64,000 bases of DNA from Cytobacillus dafuensis (GCF_007995155.1 NZ_CP042593.1:1840001-1904000), one strand, 5' to 3'; shown: positions 6,905 through 17,053, numbered from the stretch's first letter. The notes: generated from the letters alone by a model not told the origin. A program made the numbers and translations.

Positions 6905-9198
6905 TGGCAATGGTGGAAGAAGAACTAAAAGTATTAAAAAGCGCAGAGCAGCTGACAACTTTTGAAAGCGGCAACGAAATGGCGGCAATGGCTGCTGCAC
7001 AAATAAATTATCATATCATGGGCTATTTCCCTATAACGCCTTCAACAGAAGTTGCTCAATATTTAGATCAAATGAAAGCAAGAGGAGAACATAATATTAA
7101 GTTAATCCCAGCAGATGGGGAACACGGATCTGCAGGAATTTGTTATGGTGCTGCTGCAACTGGTGCAAGGGTCTTTAATGCAACGAGTGCAAATGGACTC
7201 ATGTACATGATTGAGCAGCTTCCCGTTCAATCTGGAACACGTTTCCCAATGGTCATGAACCTAGTTACCCGTTCTATCAGTGGACCATTAGATATTCGTG
7301 GAGATCATTCTGATTTGTATTTTGCATTAAATACCGGTTGGGTTATATTGACAGCACGAACACCGCAAGCCGTGTATGACATGAATATTATGGCGTTGAA
7401 AATTGCGGAGCATGCAAAAGTTCGATTGCCTGTAATGGTTGCTTATGATGGCTTCTTTACATCTCATCAAAAAAGAAAGGTAAAATATTTCAAGGATCGT
7501 GAAATTGTTCAGCAATTTGTTGGTGAATGTCCGACTGATTATCATTTTGCAAGGGACCCGAAAAGGCCTGTAACAATAGGCGCACATATGAATGGCGAAG
7601 ATTTAATAAATAATCATTACCAACAATCAGAAGCGATGTATGCTGCAGGTGAAGTCTTTAAGGAAGTAGCAGCGGAATACTCGAAAATTTCTGGCCGTGA
7701 ATATCCTGTACTTGATCTATATAAAATGGAAGATGCTGAGGTTGCTTTATTCTTATTGAATTCTGCTGCAGAAACAGCTAAGGATGTCGTGGACCAACTT
7801 AGAGAACAAGGGATAAAAGCTGGTGTCATTAGTCCAAATATAATCCGGCCATTCCCTGCTCAAGAAATCCGTGAAGCATTAAAGAATGTAAATGCATTGC
7901 TTATTGGTGAAAGAGCAGATTCTTATGGTGGAAACGGCCCAAATCTAACTCATGAAGTAAAGTCGGTATTACAAGATGATAAAGAGAATAAAACAATCGT
8001 TTTGAGCAGAGTGTTTGGTCTTGGCGGGAAGGACTTTTATGCAGATGATGCAGAACATTTCTTTCACGAAGCAATAGATGCAATGAAAAAAGGATATGCA
8101 AATAGGCCATTTGATTATTATGGTCATGTGCCGGGAAACAAAGATCAGGCATTGAAGCCCGTCATTTCTCCCCAGCATGGAGATGTATATAATTCTGGCT
8201 TAATCCATGTAGAGAAGGATCCGGAAACAAAAAAATTAAAGGTGAAGATTCCACCATTGCGTTCCCTAACTACAAAACCAAAGCGTTTAGCTTCTGGACA
8301 TGGAGCATGCCCTGGGTGTGGTATTTTTACTGGGCTTGAGTTATTTTTTAAAGGAATTGAAGGAGATGTCGTTATACTATTCCAAACTGGATGTGCATAT
8401 GTAACAACTACTTCATATCCTTATTCCTCACATAAACAAACAATGATTCATAATTTGTTCCAAAATGGAGCTGCTACACTATCTGGAACAGTTGAAGCCT
8501 TTTTTGAATTAAAGGAACGTGGAGAAATCGATGTCTCTGACGATGCTACATTTGTTATGATCACAGGCGACGGTGGAATGGATATCGGTATGGGCTCAAG
8601 TATAGGAACGGCTTTAAGGAATCACAAACTAATTATGCTTGAGTATGATAATGAAGGATATATGAATACAGGGTCACAATTGTCCTATTCTACTCCAAAA
8701 GGTCATATGACTAGTACTAGTAATGTTGGACGTGCGCAAAAGGGAAAATCATTTCATCATAAGGATACTGCACAAATAATGGCTTCAACGAATATTCCGT
8801 ACGTTTTTACTGGAGCAGAGGCTTTCCCACAGGATTTAATAAAAAAAGCTGCGAAAGCGCAGTGGTATGCACATAATGTAGGAACAGTATATGGGAAGAT
8901 TCTTATTACCTGTCCATTAAACTGGAAATCAGAGGATCGGTATGGTGAGAAAATTATTGAGGCTGCTGTAAATACATGCTTCTTCCCACTCTACGAGGTT
9001 GAGGAAGGTTTAACAACGATCACTTATAATCCAGTTGAGAAAAAGAAGAAAGTCGCACTGCCTGAATGGCTGAAATATATGGGGAAGACAAAACATTTGT
9101 TAAAAGAAGAAAATCGTGAAATGCTTACAGAATTAGAAGAAGAAATCGAAAATCGTTGGCAGCGTCTGCTTGCCAAGCATGAGAATCCATATTTGTAA
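6904..9198 (+). CDS. 2-oxoacid:ferredoxin oxidoreductase, fused alpha-beta subunit (TPP-dependent)
   Basis: 764-residue partner of the preceding gene. The N-terminal half (to about residue 390) is the pyrimidine-binding alpha part, with GYFPITPSTEVA and the LVTRSISGPLDIRGDHSD region. From about residue 465 the beta part starts with GHGACPGCG, and the TPP/Mg site GDGGMD-N falls at about 555-565. Such enzymes decarboxylate a 2-oxoacid to an acyl-CoA and reduce ferredoxin, and are oxygen sensitive. AGGAGG precedes the ATG, which overlaps the upstream stop. They are uncommon in aerobic bacilli, which normally use dehydrogenase complexes. The C-terminal 80 residues are charged and of unknown role. 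The operon ends at a strong hairpin. Confidence 0.9.
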   Translation: MAMVEEELKVLKSAEQLTTFESGNEMAAMAAAQINYHIMGYFPITPSTEVAQYLDQMKARGEHNIKLIPADGEHGSAGICYGAAATGARVFNATSANGLMYMIEQLPVQSGTRFPMVMNLVTRSISGPLDIRGDHSDLYFALNTGWVILTARTPQAVYDMNIMALKIAEHAKVRLPVMVAYDGFFTSHQKRKVKYFKDREIVQQFVGECPTDYHFARDPKRPVTIGAHMNGEDLINNHYQQSEAMYAAGEVFKEVAAEYSKISGREYPVLDLYKMEDAEVALFLLNSAAETAKDVVDQLREQGIKAGVISPNIIRPFPAQEIREALKNVNALLIGERADSYGGNGPNLTHEVKSVLQDDKENKTIVLSRVFGLGGKDFYADDAEHFFHEAIDAMKKGYANRPFDYYGHVPGNKDQALKPVISPQHGDVYNSGLIHVEKDPETKKLKVKIPPLRSLTTKPKRLASGHGACPGCGIFTGLELFFKGIEGDVVILFQTGCAYVTTTSYPYSSHKQTMIHNLFQNGAATLSGTVEAFFELKERGEIDVSDDATFVMITGDGGMDIGMGSSIGTALRNHKLIMLEYDNEGYMNTGSQLSYSTPKGHMTSTSNVGRAQKGKSFHHKDTAQIMASTNIPYVFTGAEAFPQDLIKKAAKAQWYAHNVGTVYGKILITCPLNWKSEDRYGEKIIEAAVNTCFFPLYEVEEGLTTITYNPVEKKKKVALPEWLKYMGKTKHLLKEENREMLTELEEEIENRWQRLLAKHENPYL

Positions 9199-9254
9199 GT
9201 AAATTTCTTTCATTTTTCTTAGAGTATGATTAAATAATGTTTCATTTTTTTAAA

Positions 9255-9291
9255 AGAGCAAAGTGCAATATTTGTACTTTGCTCTTTTTTA
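9255..9291 (+). terminator. Terminator of the kor operon
   Basis: 10-bp stem AGAGCAAAGT/ACTTTGCTCT followed by TTTTTTATTTT. Confidence 0.92.
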
Positions 9292-9317
9292 TTTTATTAG
9301 GCAGTTTTAAAGTTTAG

Positions 9318-9402
9318 TGATGATAATGCTATTTTGTTGTTGATTGGAGCGGAAGGCGCGAGACTCCTGCAGCGGAAATCAACAGGGAATATTATCATAG
9401 CC
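9318..9402 (+). repeat. Family A GC-rich repeat, internally deleted copy
   Basis: Keeps both ends of the element, TGTTGATTGGAGCGGAAGG (core starts 9338) and GCAGCGGAAATCAACA (ends 9384), with flanking GATAAT/ATTATC, but lacks about 145 bp of the middle seen in the copies near 17996, 35794 and 53157. The join falls in ACTCCTGC, a sequence repeated within full copies. Confidence 0.85.
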
Positions 9403-9484
9403 TTTTATTAAAAAATGGATATAAATATATTATTTATTATAATTTTCCCACAAATGAAAACTATTCCTTCAAAAGTTAAATAAT

Positions 9485-9508
9485 TTGCATTATAATAAAA
9501 TAATGCAA
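9485..9508. promoter_or_regulatory. Palindrome upstream of the chemotaxis receptor
   Basis: TTGCATTA and TAATGCAA arms of 8 bp around an 8-nt AT centre, about 80 nt before the mcp start. The regulator is unknown; it could be an operator. Confidence 0.35.
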
Positions 9509-9588
9509 TAGTAAAAATGTTTTATATTTTACATAACTTTTGGCTTATTATTAGGCAACTATGGTTGGACAAAGGAGGCGTACCTAGT

Positions 9589-11385
9589 ATGAAAGGGGTA
9601 AAAAAAACACGATTTAAAAAGGTAGGTAAAAAGAAAAAGGACAAACCAAAAAAGGAAAATAGATTAGTAAATTTTTTCGCTAATATTCCTGTATGGAAGA
9701 AATTAAAGCTTGGTCAAAAATACGGAGTCGCATTATTTGTAACGATTGGACTCTTTACTATGTCTACCTTGATTACATTTGTACTATTAACGATTGCTAA
9801 TTCCAAAATGGAAACAGTTGAGGATACCGGTGAAAAGGCCATCATGATCTCAGAAGCAACTGCTATTTTTCATCAAAAAGGAAGTGCTATTGGGAACTAT
9901 ATTATAGATTCAAATCCAAAGCATTTAAGGACTTATGATGAATTATCTAAGGAATTTAATCAATTAAAGAAAAGTATTCAACCTACCTTATCAACTTCAG
10001 AAACGAAAAAATTATTTTCTGAGATTATTAAAAATGATAAAGAAATTACTAATCTGTTTCATTTTACGATCAAGACTAATGTTAAGCTTCAGCATGAAAG
10101 AGAATACCGGCTTGGGAAATTGAAAGCAGATAAAATTATTTCGGAAACTGTCGATAAGCTAGAAAGCTTAAGTGATATGTTGATAAAAGAGCAAAGAAGT
10201 GCAGTAAATTCAGCTAAATCAGAAATAACTCTTACATTAGTTGTACTTGTCATATCTATAGTCATTTCGGCTGCATTAGGTATTGCTAGTATTCTAGTCA
10301 TTGGGAAAATCATTTCAAACAAACTTGGGCAAATAGTACATCTTTCAAATGAAGTTGCAATAGGAAATTTAAGTGTCGAATCAGTCAAATATGAGGGTAC
10401 AGACGAAATTGCTGAATTAAGCAAGGCAACGAATGCAATGAAAGAAAGACTTCAGGCTATGATTCAGGAAATTTCTGCTGTTTCTAGTTTTGTAACGGAA
10501 AAGAGTGGAGAATTAAATAATGCTGCAAATGAAGTGAGTGCTGCAAGTCAGCAAGGAGCTTCAACTATGCAAGAGCTTTCAGTAGGAGCAACTGAACAGG
10601 CGGATTCGACCACAGGGTTAGCTAGTATGATGGACGATTACTTAGTAAAGGTCCAAAAAGCAACCGAAAGCGGATTTATGATTAAAAACACCTCAAATGA
10701 AGTATTAACCATGACAAAAAATGGTGTATCTCTGATGAGAGAATCTCAAGAGCAAATGACTATAATAAATGAAATTATGCAAACATCCGTTGATCGAGTG
10801 AATGGCCTAGATGAACAGACAAAGCTAATTTCTAAGCTGGTTCAAGTCATTCACGATATCGCAAATCAAACGAATTTGCTTGCTTTGAATGCAGCCATTG
10901 AGGCAGCAAGAGCAGGTGAACATGGCAGAGGATTTGCAGTTGTAGCGGATGAAGTAAGAAAGCTAGCTGAGCAAGTATCTCATTCTGTTGCTGATATTAC
11001 GACTATTGTGAAAGGCATCCAAAATGAATCGAATAATGTGGTTGCCTCTTTAAAAGAAGGCTATACTCAAGTGGAAAAAGGAACAGACCAAATTCAATCA
11101 ACCAGTGAAACATTTAATAAAATATATCAAGCTATTAATTTGATGACGGATAATGTGAATGAAATATCATTAAATCTAGAAAAGGTTTCTGAAGGTTCCT
11201 CACTTATGAATCAGTCGATTGAAATTATTGCCTCTATTTCAGAGGAGTCAGCTGCTGGCATCGAGCAAACGAGTGCAAGTATGTCGCAAACCAACATTTC
11301 AATAGAAGAAATCTCTGAAAATGCCCAATCCTTATCAGTACAAGCTGACAAATTAAATGAAATGATTTCTAAATTTAAACTGTAA
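9589..11385 (+). CDS. Methyl-accepting chemotaxis protein
   Basis: 598 residues. After a strongly basic cytoplasmic N-terminus, TM1 is at about residues 45-70, an extracellular helical sensor follows to about 212, TM2 is at about 215-240, then HAMP, then the long coiled-coil signalling domain. The hairpin tip [39 protein letters not shown] (about 423-462) binds CheA/CheW. The ATG is set by AAAGGAGG at 9571-9578; the frame is open 24 codons further upstream without a ribosome site. The sensor is a short four-helix-bundle type with no recognisable ligand motif. It lies between kor and fix, so a redox or metabolite taxis role is possible but unproven. Confidence 0.93.
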   Translation: MKGVKKTRFKKVGKKKKDKPKKENRLVNFFANIPVWKKLKLGQKYGVALFVTIGLFTMSTLITFVLLTIANSKMETVEDTGEKAIMISEATAIFHQKGSAIGNYIIDSNPKHLRTYDELSKEFNQLKKSIQPTLSTSETKKLFSEIIKNDKEITNLFHFTIKTNVKLQHEREYRLGKLKADKIISETVDKLESLSDMLIKEQRSAVNSAKSEITLTLVVLVISIVISAALGIASILVIGKIISNKLGQIVHLSNEVAIGNLSVESVKYEGTDEIAELSKATNAMKERLQAMIQEISAVSSFVTEKSGELNNAANEVSAASQQGASTMQELSVGATEQADSTTGLASMMDDYLVKVQKATESGFMIKNTSNEVLTMTKNGVSLMRESQEQMTIINEIMQTSVDRVNGLDEQTKLISKLVQVIHDIANQTNLLALNAAIEAARAGEHGRGFAVVADEVRKLAEQVSHSVADITTIVKGIQNESNNVVASLKEGYTQVEKGTDQIQSTSETFNKIYQAINLMTDNVNEISLNLEKVSEGSSLMNQSIEIIASISEESAAGIEQTSASMSQTNISIEEISENAQSLSVQADKLNEMISKFKL

Positions 11386-11399
11386 TTATTTTTTAGCTT

Positions 11400-11432
11400 A
11401 GGTGTCCTTTGAAATATGAGGGACACCTTTTC
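11400..11432 (+). terminator. Terminator after the mcp gene
   Basis: Stem AGGTGTCC/GGACACCT with a T-rich tail. Confidence 0.88.
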
Positions 11433-11566
11433 GTTATCTTTTCATTCTATATGAACGAATAAATATGAAAGGACGACGATTTATTATTTTCCTTTTCTAG
11501 AAAGGAAATCCAATTATTTTGTAGAATTATGTATAGTGTAAATCCCAATAGGGAGGGTATAGAGAA

Positions 11567-13411
11567 GTGACTTTTAATAAGAAACTCAACAGGTATGATG
11601 CAGATGATCTTGAAAAAAAATCTATATACAAGAGCAATTCAAACTTTCTAAATGGTGAACTTATTGAAGGGATTTTTTTTAATGCAGCAGATGGAATGGT
11701 CATATTTGATGAATCGGGAAGGATTCTTGAAGTAAATCCCTCTTTTTGTACAAGTGTGCATAGGAATCGACACGACTTGATTGGATTAACATTGGAAAAG
11801 TTAGTGCCATTTGAAATGCATTTTAAGTTAGATATGCAAGCAAAAATATTAAAAGAAAAAAACAGCGTAAGGGGAGTTCTTCCGATTTTAGTTAAGGATA
11901 GCCTCTCTTATTTTGAGTTCACAACAAGTACTTTACAAAAGGATACCCTTTTTTTATCTATTTTTCGAGATATAACAGAAAAGAGGAAGTTAGAGCAAAA
12001 AGTAAGAAAAAATGAGGAGTTGTATAAGGATTTATTCGCTGAGGCTCTCGATGGAATTATTTTTTGGACAGAGAAAGGGAAAATTGTTAATGCAAATGAG
12101 TCGGCCTGCAAGATTTTTGAAAGCAGCTACGACGACCTTGTATCGAAAAATATCAATGATTATATCTATTCTAAAGATGATAAATTTAAGAAAATGTATA
12201 AAAATCTTTTTGAATGTGGAGCGATTAGAGACGAACTTGTGTTTCTTATGCCAAATGGTCAAAAAAAGTCTTTAGAATTTACTACAAAGTTACATGCAGT
12301 AGAAGGATATCATTTGACCATTTTACGGAATGTTAGTGACACTCGCAGAATGGAAAAAGAGCTAAGGGAAAGTGAATTAAAATTTCGTAAAGTGTTTGAA
12401 GGAGCCATAGAGGGGATCATTATTTTGAATAATGATTTTAAAATAGTAGATATCAACCAAGCTGGAGAAAAATTGTTAAAAAATCTAAAAAAAGACTTGG
12501 TTGGTCATTCATTTACTGAAATTTTAAGAGAGTTTCAATTAAGTGATGATGAAATTCAACTTTATTCAACTGATTTAATAAGAAAAGGCAAAGCAACAGG
12601 GACAGTAGAAGTAACTTTAAGATCAGATGAAACAAAATTTATTGAATTTGCAGCTAAGCATAATGTTTTCTCAGAGTTTAGTTTAATAACATTTAAAGAT
12701 ATAACTGAAAAATTAGAGATGGATGTCAAACTGCGAAAATCAGATACATTGCATGTTATTGGTGAGCTTGCAGCTGGAATAGCCCACGAAATCCGAAATC
12801 CTATGACTGCTCTTAAAGGTTTTATTCAATTATTAGAAGATAACATAGAAGAGGATTATTCTATGTACTTTAATATTATTACATCTGAATTGCAAAGAAT
12901 CGATTCAATCATAAATGAATTTTTGATTTTAGCAAAGCCTCAAGCAGTTAAGTTTATTGAAAGAGATATTACCCAGATAATGGAAGAAACAGTAAAGTTT
13001 TTAAGTGCCCAAGCGGTCTTACATAATGTTCAATTTCAAACATATTATGAGAAAGATTTACCACCTATCTATTGTGAACAAAATCAAATGAAAAAGGTGT
13101 TTATCAATCTTATAAAAAATGCGATTGAAGTTATGCCAAAAGGAGGCTTTGTCACAATTACTATGAATTCTGCCTCTGATGAAAGAATTCATATCTCCAT
13201 TCAAGATGAAGGCTGTGGAATTCCAAAGGATAAAATCAATAAGCTAGGACAACCATTTTATACAACTAAAGAAAGAGGGACTGGTTTAGGTTTAATGGTA
13301 ACCTATAAAATTGTAGAAGAGCATGCAGGGACGATTGAGGTTGAAAGTGAATTAGGAGTTGGGACAAATTTTCATATTTATTTACCATTAAGGAAAAAAG
13401 AGAGAAAATGA
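11567..13411 (+). CDS. Soluble triple-PAS sensor histidine kinase
   Basis: 614 residues with no membrane segment. Three PAS units (about 30-140, 150-265, 275-390) precede a HisKA domain with the phospho-acceptor in GIAHEIRNP (His about 406), then HATPase_c with the N-box NLIKNAIE, the G1 box DEGCGIP and the G2 box RGTGLGL (about 571). The architecture resembles the cytoplasmic sporulation kinases KinA/KinE, which feed the Spo0F phosphorelay; there is no adjacent response regulator, as is usual for those kinases. The GTG start has GGGAGGG upstream. It lies directly before the fix operon, and PAS domains often bind haem or flavin, so redox sensing is plausible but only inferred. Confidence 0.9.
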   Translation: MTFNKKLNRYDADDLEKKSIYKSNSNFLNGELIEGIFFNAADGMVIFDESGRILEVNPSFCTSVHRNRHDLIGLTLEKLVPFEMHFKLDMQAKILKEKNSVRGVLPILVKDSLSYFEFTTSTLQKDTLFLSIFRDITEKRKLEQKVRKNEELYKDLFAEALDGIIFWTEKGKIVNANESACKIFESSYDDLVSKNINDYIYSKDDKFKKMYKNLFECGAIRDELVFLMPNGQKKSLEFTTKLHAVEGYHLTILRNVSDTRRMEKELRESELKFRKVFEGAIEGIIILNNDFKIVDINQAGEKLLKNLKKDLVGHSFTEILREFQLSDDEIQLYSTDLIRKGKATGTVEVTLRSDETKFIEFAAKHNVFSEFSLITFKDITEKLEMDVKLRKSDTLHVIGELAAGIAHEIRNPMTALKGFIQLLEDNIEEDYSMYFNIITSELQRIDSIINEFLILAKPQAVKFIERDITQIMEETVKFLSAQAVLHNVQFQTYYEKDLPPIYCEQNQMKKVFINLIKNAIEVMPKGGFVTITMNSASDERIHISIQDEGCGIPKDKINKLGQPFYTTKERGTGLGLMVTYKIVEEHAGTIEVESELGVGTNFHIYLPLRKKERK

Positions 13412-13440
13412 CCGATACATCTAATATATTCTTACTAAAA

Positions 13441-13482
13441 ATACCCCCAATGGCGCCCATCTTCGTCAAAGGGGTTTTTGTG
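13441..13482 (+). terminator. Probable terminator after the PAS kinase
   Basis: AAAAATACCCC / GGGGTTTTT arms around a 22-nt loop; less compact than typical. Confidence 0.45.
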
Positions 13483-13566
13483 TTGAAACAAAGAAACGGT
13501 CAATATTTTTCTCCATAATAGTAAGAGATGACAATTATAAAATTCAATTAAGATCAAAAACAAACT

Positions 13567-13582
13567 TGTGAGCTTTATCACA
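13567..13582 (+). promoter_or_regulatory. FNR/CRP-type operator upstream of fixABCX
   Basis: Perfect TGTGA-N6-TCACA. Its start is exactly 37 nt before a TAAAAT -10 (13604-13609), the same geometry as upstream of the kor operon, again without a -35 box. A class II activator site near -41.5 is implied. Fnr is the best candidate; another CRP-family protein is possible. Confidence 0.68.
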
Positions 13583-13603
13583 GATATTTCCGATTATTTT
13601 GAA

Positions 13604-13609
13604 TAAAAT
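13604..13609 (+). promoter_or_regulatory. -10 element of the fix promoter
   Basis: TAAAAT, five of six to consensus, predicting a start near 13616 and an untranslated leader of about 270 nt. A second -10-like TATAAT lies at 13624-13629. Confidence 0.45.
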
Positions 13610-13846
13610 ATTTATTAGAATAATATAATCCTAGTATTTACTTCTACTTTTTGCCTCAATGCCCCTGACCGAAAAACAATTCTAGAATAAACATTACTTT
13701 CTCAACATGAACAATTCTTAAATCAATAGTTATTCTTAAAGAAATATATAATCTATAAATGGAAGATTATTTTCCGAAATTGTTAGTACTATGCATGTGT
13801 TGCGATTCATATATCGTTAATACATAGCTTTTTTATATACAAAAAA

Positions 13847-13860
13847 GGAAAGCGTTTTCA
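13847..13860 (+). promoter_or_regulatory. cre-like (CcpA) site in the fixA leader
   Basis: GGAAAGCGTTTTCA, one base from the cre consensus TGWAANCGNTNWCA, just upstream of the fixA ribosome site. CcpA bound there would act as a roadblock during glucose excess. Confidence 0.6.
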
Positions 13861-13883
13861 AGGATAAGGAGGGAAAATCATTT

Positions 13884-14705
13884 ATGCATATTGTCGTTTG
13901 TGTGAAGCAAGTACCAGATACAAAAATAATAAAAATTAATCCCAAAACGAACACACTTGATCGAAGAAGCGCACCTGCAATTTTAAATCCATATGACGCA
14001 CATGCAGTGCAAGAAGCAGTCAAGATTAAGAAAATGATTGGAGAGGGCACGATATCAGTTTTATCAATGGGTCCCCCGCAAGCGACTGCAGTTATAAAGA
14101 AAAGCATTGAAATTGGAGCTGATAGAGGGTATTTAATTTCGGACAGGGCATTTGCTGGTGCAGATACACTAGCAACAAGTTATGCATTATCAAAGGCATT
14201 GGAACGAATCTCGAAGGAACAACAAATAGATCTCGTTATTTGCGGGCTTCATGCTATTGATGGGGATACTGGACAAGTAGGTCCAGGAATTGCAAGGAGA
14301 ATGGATATACCACCAATAACGAATGTAATTGAAGTAACAGAATTTAACGAAAAAGAGAAAACAGTGCTCCTGAAAAGAAAAATTGCGAATGGATATCAGC
14401 TGATTGAAGCTCAATATCCTTGTTTACTGACAGTTGGCAAAGAAATTAATGAAATCGAATATTCTCCAATGCCAAACATGATTAAAGCCGCTAGGTACGA
14501 ACCAATCATATGGACTGTTAATGATCTTGAAAATGTCGATCGTCCACAACTAGGGCTTAAAGGCTCTCCAACAATTGTAGGAAAAATGTTCACTCCTCCA
14601 AAGCCAGAAGGCGGTATGAAGCTGGATGGAAATGCAGACGAACAAGTCGCTCAATTAATCGCTTTATTAGAAGACAAAAAGGAATTATTATTCGCTAATC
14701 ATTAA
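13884..14705 (+). CDS. fixA: FixA, electron-transfer flavoprotein beta subunit
   Basis: 273 residues, matching the EtfB/FixA nucleotide-binding fold. It starts MHIVVCVKQVPDT, then NPYDAHAVQEAV, and has the ADTLATSYAL and GDTGQVGPGIA segments that contact FAD/AMP. With fixB, fixC and fixX it forms the four-subunit Fix complex rather than the ordinary two-subunit ETF of fatty-acid oxidation. An AAGGAGG site precedes the ATG. First gene of a tightly packed operon under an FNR-like box and a cre-like site. In characterised FixABCX, NADH oxidation at this subunit is split between quinone and ferredoxin; that this copy bifurcates is an inference. Confidence 0.92.
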   Translation: MHIVVCVKQVPDTKIIKINPKTNTLDRRSAPAILNPYDAHAVQEAVKIKKMIGEGTISVLSMGPPQATAVIKKSIEIGADRGYLISDRAFAGADTLATSYALSKALERISKEQQIDLVICGLHAIDGDTGQVGPGIARRMDIPPITNVIEVTEFNEKEKTVLLKRKIANGYQLIEAQYPCLLTVGKEINEIEYSPMPNMIKAARYEPIIWTVNDLENVDRPQLGLKGSPTIVGKMFTPPKPEGGMKLDGNADEQVAQLIALLEDKKELLFANH

Positions 14706-14736
14706 CCTATTTTTTAATGGCAAAGGAGTGGGCTAA

Positions 14737-15765
14737 ATGTTTGAGGATTATCGGGGAGTTTGGGTCTTTATTGAACAGAACGAAGGAGAAATTGAAGGAG
14801 TGTCTTTAGAACTTTTGGGAGCTGGGAGGAAGCTTGCTGACAAGCTTTCAGTTCCATTATCTGGAGTATTATTAGGGCATGATGTGAAGGGATTATGTCC
14901 TGAAATCATTTCTTATGGGGCAGATCAAGTATTTGTAGTTGACCACCCCGTACTAAAGGATTATCGTACAGAGTCATATATGAAGGGTGTTATTCAATTA
15001 GCTGAAAAATTTAAGCCAGAAATATTTCTTTACGGGGCAACTCCGAATGGGAAGGACCTTGCAAGCGCGGTTGCCACAGATTTGAGCACAGGCTTAACAG
15101 CAGATACAACGATGCTTGATGTAGATTTGGATAATAGATTGCTTGAAGCAAGCAGACCTGCATTCGGCGGAAATATTATGGCCACAATATTATGTAAAAA
15201 ACATCGCCCACAAATGGCCACTGTTCGTCCAAAAGTGATGAAAGCACTAGAAAAGGATAATAGTAGAGTTGGAAAAATAATAGAAGAGGAAATTTTCTTA
15301 CAAGAAGAAGATATGCGAACGAAAGTGCTTAAAATTGTGAAAGACATCACAAAAAAAGCACGATTAACTGATGCACATGTAGTGGTTGCAGGTGGAAAAG
15401 GAATGGGAGATTTACAAGGATTTCAGCTTATTCATGAATTAGCTGAAACAATTGGAGCAACAGTTGGTGGGACAAGGGACGTCGTTGAGGCGGGGTGGCT
15501 TCCACATGAGCAACAAGTCGGGCAAACCGGGGAAACGATTACCCCAAAAATATATTTTGCGATAGGTATCTCGGGTGCTATCCAACATATTGTCGGTATG
15601 AAAAATTCTGAGTTTATCATTGCGATTAACAAAGATCCAAATGCACCGATTTTCGATGTCGCCACCTATGGAATTGTAGGAGATGCAATAGAAATAGTCC
15701 CAAAATTAATTGAGCAGTTCAAGGTGATGCAGAAAGAAAAGGGTGGTGAAGTTAGTTATGTCTGA
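14737..15765 (+). CDS. fixB: FixB, electron-transfer flavoprotein alpha subunit
   Basis: 342 residues. The N-terminal alpha/beta domain (to about 200) is followed by the FAD-binding domain: VGGTRDVVEAGWLPHEQQVG, then GQTGETITPKIYFAIGISGAIQH and NKDPNAPIFDVATYGIVGD, the hallmark of EtfA/FixB. It starts 31 nt after fixA with AAAGGAG. Its stop overlaps the fixC start by 8 nt, indicating coupled translation. It forms a flavin-bearing heterodimer with FixA. Confidence 0.93.
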   Translation: MFEDYRGVWVFIEQNEGEIEGVSLELLGAGRKLADKLSVPLSGVLLGHDVKGLCPEIISYGADQVFVVDHPVLKDYRTESYMKGVIQLAEKFKPEIFLYGATPNGKDLASAVATDLSTGLTADTTMLDVDLDNRLLEASRPAFGGNIMATILCKKHRPQMATVRPKVMKALEKDNSRVGKIIEEEIFLQEEDMRTKVLKIVKDITKKARLTDAHVVVAGGKGMGDLQGFQLIHELAETIGATVGGTRDVVEAGWLPHEQQVGQTGETITPKIYFAIGISGAIQHIVGMKNSEFIIAINKDPNAPIFDVATYGIVGDAIEIVPKLIEQFKVMQKEKGGEVSYV

Positions 15766-17053
15766 AAAATTTGATGTCATTGTAGTTGGAGCGGGCCCTG
15801 CAGGTACATCATGTGCTTATACATGTGCAAAAAATGGATTGAAAGTATTACAAATTGAGAGGGGAGAATATCCAGGCTGCAAAAATGTAATGGGCGGTGT
15901 ACTCTATAGGCAGCAAATGGAGGAAATTATACCTGAGTTTTGGAAAGAAGCTCCATTAGAAAGACCCGTTATTGAGCAGCGCTTTTGGATGATGGACAAA
16001 GAATCTGCTGTTACCTTTGGCTATAAAGGGCTTGAATGGGGGATGGAGCCTTATAATAACTTCACAGTTCTCCGTGCTCCTTTCGACCAATGGTTTGCGA
16101 AAAAAGGAGTCGAACAAGGTGTATTGCTTGTAAATGAAACAGTTGTCCTCGAATGTATTGTGGAAAATGGGAAAGTAGTCGGAGTTAGAACGGATCGCCC
16201 AGATGGAGAAGTATATGCTGATGTTGTCGTATTGGCTGATGGGGTAAACTCCCTCCTTGGAAAACAGCTTGGTTTTCATAAGGAATTTAGGCCGGACGAA
16301 GTAGCCCTAACCGTAATGGAAGTAATCAATCTCTCAAAAGACAAAATAAATGATCGCTTTAATTTGGAGGAGAACCAGGGCTGTACAATTGAAATATTTG
16401 GAGACTCAACGAAAGGAAATTTAGGAACAGCTTTTATTTATACAAATAAAGAAAGCATTAATATCGGAGTAGGAACGACACTTTCAAGTATGATAAAAGC
16501 AAAACTCAAGCCATACGATCTTTTAGATTATTTGAAGACTCATCCAATGGTTAGGCCGCTTATGGAAGGTGGAGAATCTCTTGAGTATTTAGCCCACCTT
16601 ATTCCAGAAGGAGGGTATCATTCCGTTCCAAAGGTTGCAGGTAATGGGGTTTTATTAGTTGGAGATGCTGCACAGTTAGTAAATGCCATCCATCGAGAAG
16701 GTTCGAATATGGCTATGAAATCTGGAAAAATGGCAGCTGAAGCCATTATTGATGCAAAAAAACGAAATGACTTTAGCGAGTCCAGTTTGAATAAATACAG
16801 GGAAGCCCTATATGATAGCTTTATTATGAAGGATTTAGAAAAATATAAAGATGCCGCACATGTATTTGAGCATTATCCACAATATTTTAATGAGTATGTT
16901 CCGATGATCAATCGTGCCGCCAGTAAATTCTTTACTGTAGACGGAACTTCTAAAAAGGATAAGCAAAAACAAATTATGCGCAGCATTACTGGAGAACGTG
17001 GCAGATTAAAGGTTATTCAAGACATGTATCGTGCATGGAAGGCGGTGAAATAA
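15758..17053 (+). CDS. fixC: FixC, ETF-quinone oxidoreductase-type flavoprotein
   Basis: 431 residues. The N-terminal FAD-binding Rossmann motif is GAGPAGTSCA, followed by ERGEYPGCKN and the late LVGDAAQLVNAIHREGSN block of the geranylgeranyl-reductase/ETF-QO flavoprotein superfamily. It is shorter than eukaryotic ETF-QO because the iron-sulfur part is the separate FixX. ATG at 15758 was chosen (GGTGGTG upstream, 8-nt overlap with fixB); the frame also has a GTG five codons earlier. It should pass electrons from FixAB to the quinone pool at the membrane face. Confidence 0.93.
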   Translation: MSEKFDVIVVGAGPAGTSCAYTCAKNGLKVLQIERGEYPGCKNVMGGVLYRQQMEEIIPEFWKEAPLERPVIEQRFWMMDKESAVTFGYKGLEWGMEPYNNFTVLRAPFDQWFAKKGVEQGVLLVNETVVLECIVENGKVVGVRTDRPDGEVYADVVVLADGVNSLLGKQLGFHKEFRPDEVALTVMEVINLSKDKINDRFNLEENQGCTIEIFGDSTKGNLGTAFIYTNKESINIGVGTTLSSMIKAKLKPYDLLDYLKTHPMVRPLMEGGESLEYLAHLIPEGGYHSVPKVAGNGVLLVGDAAQLVNAIHREGSNMAMKSGKMAAEAIIDAKKRNDFSESSLNKYREALYDSFIMKDLEKYKDAAHVFEHYPQYFNEYVPMINRAASKFFTVDGTSKKDKQKQIMRSITGERGRLKVIQDMYRAWKAVK

